Assembly: GCA_937864255.1 (NCBI GenBank)
Contig: CALMIT010000300.1
Coordinates: forward strand, 1-24,143
Origin: an uncultured Saprospiraceae bacterium
Lineage (GTDB): Bacteria; Bacteroidota; Bacteroidia; Chitinophagales; Saprospiraceae
Length of the DNA: 24,143 bases
Direction: 5' to 3'
A model generated the notes under the pieces. The model was not told where the DNA came from and did no database searches. It was given only the letters and a program-made list of their open reading frames with translations. Of the stretch, positions 1 to 8,656 are shown in pieces (the first letter of the stretch is position 1; each line of letters begins with the position of its first letter). The translations under genes and the position numbers were made by a program.

Positions 1-1583
1 CCCTGTCCTTCATTCTGGCAATTTTGCTACTCGTCTCCGACACCGGTTGTAAATACTTCAGAACCCGCTACGTCATTCCCGAAAAAACGCCTTACCTGAA
101 AGAGTTGAGCCAACTGGGCAAGTACTTCGTCGTACACGACGCGGAAGGTAATACATTTCAAATCAATAATATCGAATTCGACTCCCTCAGCCTTTCGGGG
201 GTGCTTAATCCGCTGCAAAAGAAAATTTATTACACGCCGGAGCGCTCCACCAGATACAAAAATTTTGAATACTCGGTGGTAAACGAAGCCCACATTTACC
301 TGAAAAAAGAAGCCGGCGTTATCTCCGAAGGAAATTTCAAAACGCAGCTCAACACCGTGAGCGAGATACGAATCCTAGACAAAAATACCGGTAAGGAGAT
401 AGCTATATGGGTGCTTACCACGATAGGCATTTTCGGAGCTATTATACTCCTGATAGTCGCCACTAAAAGCTCCTGTCCATTTGTGTATGCCTCCGACGGT
501 GAGACATTTATTTTACAGGGCGAAACATTTGGCGGCGCTTTTAATCCGAATACCGAGCGGGAAGATTATTTGCCGCTGCCGGCGCTCAAACCGGAAGACA
601 ATAAATACAGAATACGCATCACCAATGAACTGAAAGAGCGCCAATACACCGACTTTGCGCACTTGCTTGCCGTGCATTACGAGGGGGAAGGTTCGGTGCT
701 TTTGGATGCAGCGGGGCAGCCTTTTTTAATAAAAAATCCGAAATCGCCTGCCTCGGTTTTGACTCCGTCGGGCGAAACGCCTTCCGAAATTCTTGCCGAC
801 ACCGATAATAAATTCTATTTTTTCAATGACGAATCGCAGCCGCGAAACGACCTGGTTTTAAAATTTGAAAAACCGGCGGCCGCCCAATCCGGGAGGCTGG
901 TGCTGAATGCAAGAAACAGTTTTTGGCTGGACATTTTGTACGGCAGATTTACTCAAAAATTTGGCGCTTATTATCAAAAATGGACAGAAAAACAAGCCGA
1001 ACTCCCGCGCGAAATTCAAATCGCCGACATCGAAAATCACGGTTTTCCGCTGAGCGTTTACATCAAAAAAAGCGGACAATGGGAACTTGTACAACACATA
1101 ACCACGGTGGGTCCCGTGGCTGCCCGCGATTTTGTAATTCCAATTGAATTTGAAAATGGCTCAAACGACACGGAGGTGGAAATAAAACTTTCTACCGGCT
1201 TCATGTTTTGGGAACTGGACAAAGCAGTCATGGATTTTTCGGAGCAAATTCCCTTGCAGGTCGAACGCCTGAAACCAGCCACAGTCACCAGCAGCGATAA
1301 AAAAGATTACCTGAAAATCCTGTCAACATCTGACGGCATTCGGATGGCGCAGCCCAACATCGGCGATATGGTGGAAATCACATACGAAGCGCCCGCCGGC
1401 ATTAATACTCATAAAAACTGCGCAGTCTTTTTGCACACAAAAGGTTATTACAAGCCGATTCGCGATTATGACGGGCTGCCGCAAATAAGCGAGCTTCAGA
1501 AATTTAAAGAGCCGGGGTATTTTATGAAATACTCACGAGATGAATTTTTGAAAAGTATGGAAATCGAATTGGCCAACCAGTAA
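1..1583 (+). CDS. Lipoprotein-like membrane protein of unknown function, 5' end outside the window
   Basis: The reading frame is open back to the window edge (codons from position 3), so the start lies upstream. The first in-window start-like codon, TTG at 24, falls inside a hydrophobic stretch (LSFILAILLLVSDTGC) that looks like the end of a lipoprotein signal peptide with a loose lipobox before Cys. Counting from that TTG, residues 10-125 form a soluble domain, residues 126-147 a clear membrane segment (IWVLTTIGIFGAIILLIVAT), and SCPFVYASDGE follows directly, then about 360 mostly beta-type residues. The motifs SCPFVY, LPLPAL and YRIRITNELKERQYTD recall an uncharacterised Bacteroidota family that I remember next to radical SAM genes; this is memory, not a search. 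The radical SAM gene starts 11 bp downstream, so they are probably co-transcribed. With an exported N-terminus, the membrane segment would place the C-terminal part in the cytosol. Function unknown. Confidence 0.8.
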   Translation, partial: LSFILAILLLVSDTGCKYFRTRYVIPEKTPYLKELSQLGKYFVVHDAEGNTFQINNIEFDSLSLSGVLNPLQKKIYYTPERSTRYKNFEYSVVNEAHIYLKKEAGVISEGNFKTQLNTVSEIRILDKNTGKEIAIWVLTTIGIFGAIILLIVATKSSCPFVYASDGETFILQGETFGGAFNPNTEREDYLPLPALKPEDNKYRIRITNELKERQYTDFAHLLAVHYEGEGSVLLDAAGQPFLIKNPKSPASVLTPSGETPSEILADTDNKFYFFNDESQPRNDLVLKFEKPAAAQSGRLVLNARNSFWLDILYGRFTQKFGAYYQKWTEKQAELPREIQIADIENHGFPLSVYIKKSGQWELVQHITTVGPVAARDFVIPIEFENGSNDTEVEIKLSTGFMFWELDKAVMDFSEQIPLQVERLKPATVTSSDKKDYLKILSTSDGIRMAQPNIGDMVEITYEAPAGINTHKNCAVFLHTKGYYKPIRDYDGLPQISELQKFKEPGYFMKYSRDEFLKSMEIELANQ

Positions 1584-1594
1584 AACTAAAGGCA

Positions 1595-2806
1595 ATGACA
1601 ACACAATCCCAGGAAAAAGTACAAAGCAAAAAACTGCCTGATTTTCAGGAATCAAATCCGATTCTGCCGCGGGGATTGTCTGCGACGCGGGCAAAATGGC
1701 GCATAAAAAAAGCCATGCTGCGCGGCATTTTCCAGTTTTACAAAAATCCGCTGGAAGTGCTAAAACTGCTCAATGTTTTAAAAGACCGCTACGCGCAAAT
1801 TTTCGGGGTGAAACTTTTGAGCAAAATAGCCCGAGTGGACGATAAATATTACTGGCGGCTCGGCGCGCCCGGATTTCCGTCCGCCGCCTCGCGCAGGCTC
1901 TTTATTTCGGAAGTAAAAAGGCAGAAAGGAACGGCTGATTCGCCCATCATGCAAACCATTTATTTTGCCATTACAAAAAAATGCGCCCTCAAATGCGAGC
2001 ATTGTTTTGAATGGGACAATCTCAACCAACCCGAAACGCTCGGCAGCGAAGATGTGCTGGCCATTGCCCGCAAATGGCAGGACTACGGCGTGGCGCAAAT
2101 CATACTCACGGGCGGAGAGCCTTTGCTCCGCGTGAACGACATTTACAGACTTTTGGAAGAAAAAAATCCCGCCACCGATTTTTGGATAATCACTTCCGGG
2201 CTGGGACTCAACGAGGAGCGCGCTGCCAAATTAAAACGGCTGGGACTGACGGGCGTCATGATCAGTCTTGAGCATTTTGAACCCGCCGCCCACGATAAAT
2301 TTCGCGGGTATGAGGGACTTTTTGAAAAAGCAGTGGAGGCGATTCATTTTGCCAACCAGGCTAAGTTGGTGACAGCCATTTCGTTTTGCGCTACAAAAGA
2401 ATTTGTCAATGAAAATAATCTGGACAAGCTGATGGCGAGGGCAAAAAAGCTCGGCGTCGCTTTTGTCCAGTTTCTTGACCCGCGTGCCGTCGGGCATTTC
2501 AAAAACAAAGACGTAGCGCTCAGCGAAGAGCAGGTCGTGTTGCTCGAAAAAACGATGATACGCTACAATGCCGGAAAAGAATTTGCCGCCTACCCTATTG
2601 TCGAATATCCCGCTTATCATCAGCGAAGAGTGGGCTGCCTGGCTTCGGGCAATCGCTTTTTTTACATTGACACCGACGGCGATGCGCACATTTGTCCTTT
2701 TTGCAGTCAAAAAGTTTGCAGCAGCAGCCAATTTCAGGCGGAAGACACGCTTCGTCTTTTACAACAGTTTGATTGTCATGCTTTTGAAAAAAATTCTGAA
2801 TTCTAA
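1595..2806 (+). CDS. Radical SAM protein with SPASM-like C-terminal cysteines
   Basis: The 403-residue protein has the radical SAM cluster motif C130-x3-C134-x2-C137 (KKCALKCEHCFEW), which binds a 4Fe-4S cluster that cleaves S-adenosylmethionine, and the GGEP motif at about 173-176. A second cysteine set, C348, C367, C370, C375 and C394, sits at the C-terminus as in SPASM or twitch domains that hold auxiliary clusters. An N-terminal extension of about 115 residues precedes the barrel. SPASM enzymes often modify peptides or proteins, or mature other enzymes, but no small precursor peptide is visible nearby. The ATG lies 11 bp after the preceding membrane protein gene, so the pair probably forms an operon and may act together. 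The substrate cannot be told from the sequence. Confidence 0.9.
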   Translation: MTTQSQEKVQSKKLPDFQESNPILPRGLSATRAKWRIKKAMLRGIFQFYKNPLEVLKLLNVLKDRYAQIFGVKLLSKIARVDDKYYWRLGAPGFPSAASRRLFISEVKRQKGTADSPIMQTIYFAITKKCALKCEHCFEWDNLNQPETLGSEDVLAIARKWQDYGVAQIILTGGEPLLRVNDIYRLLEEKNPATDFWIITSGLGLNEERAAKLKRLGLTGVMISLEHFEPAAHDKFRGYEGLFEKAVEAIHFANQAKLVTAISFCATKEFVNENNLDKLMARAKKLGVAFVQFLDPRAVGHFKNKDVALSEEQVVLLEKTMIRYNAGKEFAAYPIVEYPAYHQRRVGCLASGNRFFYIDTDGDAHICPFCSQKVCSSSQFQAEDTLRLLQQFDCHAFEKNSEF

Positions 2807-2818
2807 AAATTAGCTGCG

Positions 2819-3661
2819 ATGAATCCGAAACAACACTTATTTCTCTTTTTAGTCTCTTTTTTGATCACATTAGATTTGTCGGCGCAGGAAGAAAAGCCGC
2901 CTAAGAATATGCAGGAATGGCTCCCCGCCGGAGTTGCCGATTTTCGATATTTAAAAAAGAATATTGTAAAATTCGGAGTGGGTTTGGGTATGTCCGACGG
3001 AAAGTTTATTACTATTTTGGGCTATGAGCGCTTTTTTTCAGCCAATAAAAGCATCGTTTTGGACTTGGAGATGTATAACGCGAAAATGCCGAATTACGGC
3101 GCTTCGTCGCACTACGGATTCAAAAAAACACAGAGGGTGGGCGTAAATAATCCCGGAAGTCCAAATCAGGCTTTTGTCAATACGCTTGATACGGCAACGG
3201 TTCGCGATGAAAAAATTACTTATTTTGAAAAAAACGCTTACAATATTAGAGGGCATTTTCGGGTGTATGCGCACAAAAGCAAGCTCAATTCACAGTTCGG
3301 CTTTTTTGCAGATCTCGGGAGCGGTTTTAATTTTTTCAAGTTTGAAAAGGCGATCCGCTTTTCGGAAAATACCGCGAGCATTTTGAGCCGGCAATTTATT
3401 GAGAACAGGAATTTTCGGGGTTACGTGTATGAAGTCCAGGATAGAAGTGCCATCGGAACAGAAAGCCTCGGAGAAACGAAAACTGTTTTGCAGATGAATC
3501 ACAGCCTCGAAATAGGCGTGCAGCCCTACTTTTTCGGGCAAACCATTTCGATGGAATTCAGACTCGGCGCACTTTTCATATACACTTTGAAAAAAGAACC
3601 CATCGCGAACGAAAAGACTTTTTTTCCTACAATTTCGCTTTCGGCGGGTTATGTATTTTGA
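2819..3661 (+). CDS. Secreted beta-rich protein, probable outer-membrane barrel
   Basis: The protein has 280 residues and starts with a signal peptide (MNPKQHLFLFLVSFLITLDLSAQ, likely cut after SAQ). The body alternates polar and aromatic residues in strand-like runs such as FGVGLGMSDGKFITILGYERF, and it ends in SLSAGYVF, a hydrophobic/aromatic ending typical of outer-membrane barrels. It lies 12 bp after the radical SAM gene and is probably in the same transcript. I recognise no named family. The gene converges on the minus-strand lipoprotein gene with only 3 bp between the stops and no hairpin, so transcripts from the two strands may overlap. Confidence 0.75.
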   Translation: MNPKQHLFLFLVSFLITLDLSAQEEKPPKNMQEWLPAGVADFRYLKKNIVKFGVGLGMSDGKFITILGYERFFSANKSIVLDLEMYNAKMPNYGASSHYGFKKTQRVGVNNPGSPNQAFVNTLDTATVRDEKITYFEKNAYNIRGHFRVYAHKSKLNSQFGFFADLGSGFNFFKFEKAIRFSENTASILSRQFIENRNFRGYVYEVQDRSAIGTESLGETKTVLQMNHSLEIGVQPYFFGQTISMEFRLGALFIYTLKKEPIANEKTFFPTISLSAGYVF

Positions 3662-3664
3662 ATT

Positions 3665-4663
3665 TTACCAGCTCTCAAACTTCTTCCTGTCGGCTTTTTT
3701 CAGCGATTCCGAAAACAGCATCTGATCCTTGCATTTATAAAAAATAGAAGAGTCGGCGGGCAGGTACTCGATTTTGTCAAAATAGAGTCTGGCTGTTTCC
3801 GACTTGTTTTTTTCGCAATTTTCCAGACAGTCTTTTTTCTCTGTTTCGGCTACTTCGGCGCAGGCGTTCTTGCAATCAAGCCGGTAAAAGTGAACGATTT
3901 TTTCCATAAAGGTGAAGCCGGGATTCACGGAAAAAATGTTGTCGAGTACAACCCTTCGGTATCGCGCCTCCGACTTTTCTACTCCGTTGTCAAAATCAAT
4001 ATTATAAGGCAGCACGTCGTAATCGTATTTTAGCGCCACGTCCAGAATTTTCAAGGTATTGGTTTCCAAATCATAGCCCAGATTCAGCCACACAGGTTTT
4101 CTTTCATTCATTTTTTCAAGTTCCATTTCGATGTTCCAGTCGTAAATATCCGAGTTTTTTGAGTACGGCAGGTCATTGCGCACTTTGTAGTAGCCGCGCA
4201 GCATTTTCAGGTTTTTTTCATTAAAAAAGTCAATTTTCTGATTTTTTGAAAAATACGGTTCAAACCTGCCGGCTTCCAAACAGTAATCAATGCCGGTCTG
4301 CAAAGTTCCTTGCTGCTCGAAACAGCATTTTTTATACTCCGTGAAATACAAAACGCGGTAGTCGTCCAAAAAAACGAAATAGGCATATTGATAAAGCGAG
4401 TCGTCGTTGTAGCAGGGACCGCTGCGTAGCCATTTCATCGGCACGGCTTCTATGATGGTGTCCATTTTGCAAATTTGCATCATGTACACGCCCTGATTAA
4501 ATTTTTTGAGCGGGTTGTTGTCGGGCGGAATTGCCGAATCTTCGCGCGTCACGCAGAGCCAAAAATCATCGGTTTTTTTGGTGTATTTGAAAATTTTGGA
4601 AGCGCAGCCGGCTGCTAAAAAGCTGATTGCTGCCAGCATTAAAATGTGTCCGAGCGTTTTCAT
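3665..4663 (-). CDS. Cysteine-rich lipoprotein of unknown function
   Basis: The protein has 332 residues with a convincing lipoprotein signal (MKTLGHILMLAAISFLAAGC; lipobox LAAGC, lipidated Cys20). The mature part is hydrophilic and unusually rich in cysteine for a periplasmic protein of this size (about a dozen), including KKCCFEQ near the middle and a twin CX3C motif at residues 264-283 (C-x3-C-x10-C-x3-C) near the C-terminus. Its ATG overlaps the stop of the upstream gene (4660-5682) by 4 bp, an ATGA arrangement that suggests translational coupling and a shared role in the envelope. No family recognised. Confidence 0.75.
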   Translation of the reverse strand: MKTLGHILMLAAISFLAAGCASKIFKYTKKTDDFWLCVTREDSAIPPDNNPLKKFNQGVYMMQICKMDTIIEAVPMKWLRSGPCYNDDSLYQYAYFVFLDDYRVLYFTEYKKCCFEQQGTLQTGIDYCLEAGRFEPYFSKNQKIDFFNEKNLKMLRGYYKVRNDLPYSKNSDIYDWNIEMELEKMNERKPVWLNLGYDLETNTLKILDVALKYDYDVLPYNIDFDNGVEKSEARYRRVVLDNIFSVNPGFTFMEKIVHFYRLDCKNACAEVAETEKKDCLENCEKNKSETARLYFDKIEYLPADSSIFYKCKDQMLFSESLKKADRKKFESW

Positions 4664-5682
4664 GATTTGATTTTTAGGGAATAAAAATTATTAAAATAGC
4701 CGATGCCCAAAAGGTCTTTGCGCGAAGCCAGCGAGGGGTGATGCGCCATTCCCAGTCCGCGATGAATGGCGTCCTGTACATCCAATTTAAAACGCCCCAT
4801 CATGTTCCAGGAAGCCGACCAGTTGTCGCTCCGGTTGAGATAGCCGAACGAAAGCTGCCCGCGGTTCAGGAAATTTTGAGACATATCTTTCGCCGGTATG
4901 AAAGGAAAAGAAAGATAATTGGACACCAAAAAACCATCCTGCACATCGCCGGTGAATCGGTCGTAGTAAGCAAAAATTGTTGACTCGAGAAAATATTGTG
5001 CGAAGTTATCTGGCTCATTTTTGCCGTCGCCGAGATATATTTCCAAGCCGCCGCCGCCAGTCCACCAGCGGTCGTAGCGGTCGCCAAAATATTTGAAAAA
5101 AGGCCCGCCGTCGTTGTAGTACCAGAGTGTGACCCGCCGCCAAAGGTTGAATCCGCCCACGCCCACCACTTGAATTCGCCGCTGATTATTCAAAACAAGA
5201 TTGGTTCCCACGCCGAAAGAACCGACAAAAGGATTTTCCAGCACCGGCGCCGTCATCGAATTAAAAGGACGCAACGGCACAGGATAAGCCGGATTTTCGC
5301 GCTTGTCAAAACCAAAATGAAAAACAAAAGAGCTGACAAAGTCCACATTCGTCTGCCGGTAGCTGTCGAAAATATTGTCGCCCAAGCCGTTGGCGTAAAT
5401 ATTTAAAGAAGCCTGGTAAGCCGGAAAAGCATAAGCGCCGCCGGAGGATTCGTCTGATAATTTTTTTAGCGGAATGGGCTGTGAAATAGACGCCGCCAGG
5501 CTGATAGTAAAATTGGTAGCACTGCGCGGGTTGAAAAAATAACGCAGGCTGATGCCGAAATTGACGCGCAGGCTGTCCAGCCCCGGGCCGCCTTTATTAG
5601 GCGAAGCGAACGGGATATTATAAAAGAGAAAATACGCTGCGAAAAAAGCTAAAGCAGTTCGAAGTGGAGGGTTGGGGCGCAT
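4660..5682 (-). CDS. Predicted outer-membrane beta-barrel, toxin-23-like
   Basis: The protein has 340 residues with an N-terminal hydrophobic export signal (LRTALAFFAAYFLFYNIPFAS). The rest is strand-rich with many Tyr, Phe, Trp and Gly. The stretch LWYYNDGGPFFKYFGDRYDR followed by WWTGGGGLEI, then FAYYDRFTGD and a late VQDAIHRGLGMAHHP, recalls Bacteroidota proteins annotated as polymorphic toxin type 23 domain proteins, which themselves look like barrels. That resemblance comes from memory and is uncertain. No immunity gene, PAAR or Rhs region is present, so an ordinary barrel is the simpler reading. It is the first gene of a two-gene operon with the lipoprotein downstream, and a good minus-strand promoter -7 box lies about 20 bp ahead of the ATG. 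Confidence 0.7.
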   Translation of the reverse strand: MRPNPPLRTALAFFAAYFLFYNIPFASPNKGGPGLDSLRVNFGISLRYFFNPRSATNFTISLAASISQPIPLKKLSDESSGGAYAFPAYQASLNIYANGLGDNIFDSYRQTNVDFVSSFVFHFGFDKRENPAYPVPLRPFNSMTAPVLENPFVGSFGVGTNLVLNNQRRIQVVGVGGFNLWRRVTLWYYNDGGPFFKYFGDRYDRWWTGGGGLEIYLGDGKNEPDNFAQYFLESTIFAYYDRFTGDVQDGFLVSNYLSFPFIPAKDMSQNFLNRGQLSFGYLNRSDNWSASWNMMGRFKLDVQDAIHRGLGMAHHPSLASRKDLLGIGYFNNFYSLKIKS

Positions 5683-5704
5683 ATTTTTGGGGTTTTAAGT
5701 GTTT

Positions 5705-5732
5705 CAAAGATAACATTGTTTTTTAAAAATTC
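5705..5732 (-). promoter_or_regulatory. Bacteroidota-type promoter for the barrel/lipoprotein operon
   Basis: Read on the minus strand, 5712-5705 is TATCTTTG, an exact match to the TAnnTTTG -7 box. The -33 region at about 5735-5732 is TCTG, only a partial match to TTTG. Transcription would start near 5698, leaving a leader of roughly 15 nt before the ATG at 5682. Confidence 0.55.
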
Positions 5733-5838
5733 AGACCGGACATAGTTTGTTAATCAGCATAGTTTCGCTTTTGCAGGTAGCCACAATAACTTTTTATTAA
5801 AACTTCATACTTGTTTTACCGTCAATTCTATTTTAAAT

Positions 5839-6315
5839 TTGCTACACAAAAAATTTCTCTTGCATTCTCGTCATAAAAATATCATCAGTTTTTTCTTGTT
5901 GGGGATTTTGCTATTCTCCAATCTGGGGCTTACCGCCAACACGCTGTATTGTCTCTGCAAGGGCGAAGAACAGGTGTCATTTTTTGAAATAGAGGACGAT
6001 TGCGAGCAATTATTTACAGAGGCGAAGAAGAGTTCTTGCTGCTCGAAAGGCATTTGCGAGCAGGTTAATCCTGAAAACGACAAGCACCAGTGTACCAAAA
6101 AAGGGAAAAAGTTTGTCAAACTCAATACAAATTTCCTTTTTAACAAAAGCGAGCACCTGCCTGATTTTTCATGGGAAGTTGCAAATATTCCGCCCGAATT
6201 TTTTCAAAGAATAGAAGTCAAAACTAAAACCAAAACCAAACTTCCCAATAAAGCGCCTCCCTCTATCTGGACCAGAAAAATCTATCTTTCTTATCTTCAG
6301 ACCTTTCTTTGTTAG
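5839..6315 (+). CDS. HYC_CC_PP-like small exported cysteine protein
   Basis: The protein has at most 158 residues. It has a hydrophobic N-terminal export segment (ISFFLLGILLFSNLGLTA), then YCLC at residues 37-40, Cys55, a CC pair at 67-68, Cys73, a PP pair at 140-141, and a C-terminal YLQTFLC. The order YC, CC, PP with a hydrophobic ending fits the Bacteroidota HYC_CC_PP family, whose members sit beside TonB receptors and HMA proteins; the same neighbours follow here. A metal-related role is inferred from cysteines and context. There is no ATG: TTG at 5839 gives the longest form, and TTG at 5860 keeps the whole signal segment and is equally likely. Confidence 0.65.
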   Translation: MLHKKFLLHSRHKNIISFFLLGILLFSNLGLTANTLYCLCKGEEQVSFFEIEDDCEQLFTEAKKSSCCSKGICEQVNPENDKHQCTKKGKKFVKLNTNFLFNKSEHLPDFSWEVANIPPEFFQRIEVKTKTKTKLPNKAPPSIWTRKIYLSYLQTFLC

Positions 6316-6325
6316 CCTTCCTGTC

Positions 6326-6352
6326 TGCCGTTTTGCGGCAAATTTTTCTTTT
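6326..6352 (+). terminator. Possible weak terminator or attenuator
   Basis: A 5-bp GC stem (6326-6330 with 6336-6340) with a TTTTG loop is followed by AATTTTTCTTTT. It lies between the HYC_CC_PP-like gene and the receptor start. The stem is short, so it could at most reduce read-through. Confidence 0.3.
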
Positions 6353-6401
6353 CAAGATTGATTTTTTAACGCTACATGAATTTGTAGCTAAACTTTTTGA
6401 C

Positions 6402-8627
6402 ATGAAGGCATATCTAATCATTTTATACAGCATACTTTTTTCCACCTTTTCTCCGGCGCAAAAAATACTGACGGGTACTGTGATCAATGATGTATCAGAA
6501 CCGCTAATCGGCGCTACCATTCAATGGGAAAACACAACCACCGGCACGACCACAGATATTGACGGCAAATTTCAACTGGAAAAGCCGGACGGCGACGGTA
6601 ATATTGTAGTAAGATACGTAGGCTACGAGCCGCTGCTAATCCCCGTGGCTGCCCACGAAGACACCGTTTTGATACAAATCAACGGCATCGCTTCGCTTTC
6701 CGAAATAGAGGTGGCGGCGAAAAAACGCGACAATTACACATCCACCCTCGAAATACGAAACATAGAATCTATCAGTAGCAAGGAACTCAAAAAAGCGCCC
6801 TGTTGCAATCTGGGCGAGAGTTTTGAAACCAACGCATCGGTTGACGTGGCTTACACCGACGCCGTCACCGGGGCGAGAGAAATTCAGATGCTTGGACTGC
6901 GGGGAGTTTACACGCAATTACTTTTTGAAAAAAGACCGGTGTATTATGGGCTGGCAATGCCGTTTGGACTTGAGTATTTATCCGGCACCTGGGTAGAAAG
7001 TATCCAAATCGCCAAAGGACTCAGCACGGTTCAAACAGGTAGCGCCGGTATTGCCGGACAAATTAACACCGAAATGAAAAAACCTTACGAAGACGTACCG
7101 CTGTTCGTCAATCTGTTTGGCTCCACGGCAGGACGCTTTGAAGGGAATGTACATTTGAATAAAAAGATCAACGAACATCTGAGTACCGGACTTTTGCTGC
7201 ACGGCAACACGCTTCAATCAGAAATTGACCACGACGGCGACAGCTTTTTGGATATGCCAAAAAAGAAAATGCTGAACCCGCTGTACCGGCTAAATTAGGG
7301 AGGTAAACCTTCCCACCCCCAATTCAACATCCACGGTATCGTGGACAACCGCCGTTCGGGACAAATTGTACCTGAGTCCGCAAATCCGGCAGATTATTAT
7401 CAAATCGGCCAGGATGTGAGCAGGCTGGACGTGTTTGGGAAATTCGGTTTTTTCGGATTCAAAGAGGCTTATAAATCAATGGGCTTGATTCTTAGCGGCA
7501 CTGCGCATGAAATGAAATCTTTCTACGGCCGCCGCCGGCATGAGGGCAGCCAGAATACTTTTTACGCCAACCTGATGTACAATACAATCATTGTGGATTC
7601 AAATAACAAACTGACGCTGGGCGCATCTTACCAGTTGGATGATTATATAGAAAAACTGGACGATGTGGATTACAGCCGGCGCGAAAGTATGCCGGGTTTG
7701 TGGAGCGAGTATCAATTTGAAGCCCAGAATTTTTCCAACCGGAAAGGCTGGAAATAATTCGGACTTGTAGCAGGTCTGCGCCTGGATCATCACAACCAGT
7801 TCGGCTATCTTTTTGCACCGCAGTTGAGCGCCAAACTGAATTTTACCGACGAAAGCGTGCTGCGTATTTCCGGTGGTCGCGGCTTCAGGTCAGCCAGCAT
7901 TTTGGCTGAAAATATCAGTTACCTGGCCAGCAGCCGGCAGATTGTACTGACCGAGCCTCTCGACATCGAAGAAGCCTGGAGCGCGGGCTTGAATTTTACA
8001 CATAATTTCCATTTTGCCGAAAGGGAAATCAATTTCACCTTCGACCTGTTCCGCACGGATTTTATCAATCAAATCGTGCTTGACGTAGAACAGGATTACC
8101 AACACCTCTATTTTTATAATTTGAAAGGCAAATCTTATTCAAATAGTATGCTGGCGGTGATCGGGTTTGAAATAGTAAAAGGGCTGGATTTTAAAACCGG
8201 CTATAAATTCAATGATGTAAAAATGACCATCGGCGATGAATTGGTACAACGCCTGCTGGTGGCCAAACATCGCGGGCTGGTTACGTTGGATTACGAGACG
8301 CCTGACAAACGCTGGATGTTTAATACAAGCCTGCAATGGGTCGGGCCGCAGCGACTGCCGGACAATAGTATTCTTCCTGCGTCGGTGCATGTGCACAACG
8401 GCGACGACACTTCGCCTGCTTACGCCATGCTCAATGCACAGACGACCTGGAAAGCAAATGACCTTTGGGAATTTTATGTCGGCGCGGAAAACCTGACAAA
8501 CTACCGGCAGCACCGCCCCATCATCGGCGACGAAAATCCGTTCGGAGCATATTTTGACGCCACACAAATATATGGGCCGACCATGGGCGTGCGCGGGTAT
8601 GCCGGGCTGCGTTTTTCTTTAAAATGA
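6402..8627 (+). pseudogene. TonB-dependent receptor interrupted by two in-frame stops
   Basis: The start is ATG 6402 (MKAYLIILYSILFSTFSPAQ signal peptide) rather than the longer TTG form. A carboxypeptidase-D-like domain follows (ILTGTVINDVSEPLIGATI, ending DIDGKF), then a plug domain with APCCNLGESFETNASVDV, IQMLGLRGVYTQLL and SAGIAGQINTEMKKP. The barrel continues to MGVRGYAGLRFSLK at the end. The frame stops at TAG 7296-7298 (codon 299) and TAA 7755-7757 (codon 452), but both sides of each stop read on in the same frame as clear receptor sequence (NIHGIVDNRRSG; LVAGLRLDHHNQFG; GGRGFRSASILAENI). The full span is 742 codons, normal for the family. It would import a substrate, probably a metal complex given its neighbours. 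Substitutions explain the stops best; sequencing error is possible. Confidence 0.85.
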
Positions 8628-8656
8628 TGCGTTTTATAATTGCAAATTTTTAAAAA

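Noticed and set aside
2568..2813. A frameshift at the 3' end of the radical SAM gene, suggested by an overlapping open frame
   Set aside because: The main frame keeps the C-terminal cysteine set through CPFC and the final Cys, so it is complete; the other frame is a shadow.
7296..7757. Programmed recoding (pyrrolysine or stop read-through) in the TonB receptor
   Set aside because: The two stops are different codons, neither has an evident stimulatory structure or cofactor context, and pyrrolysine machinery is not expected; simple mutation or sequencing error is more likely.
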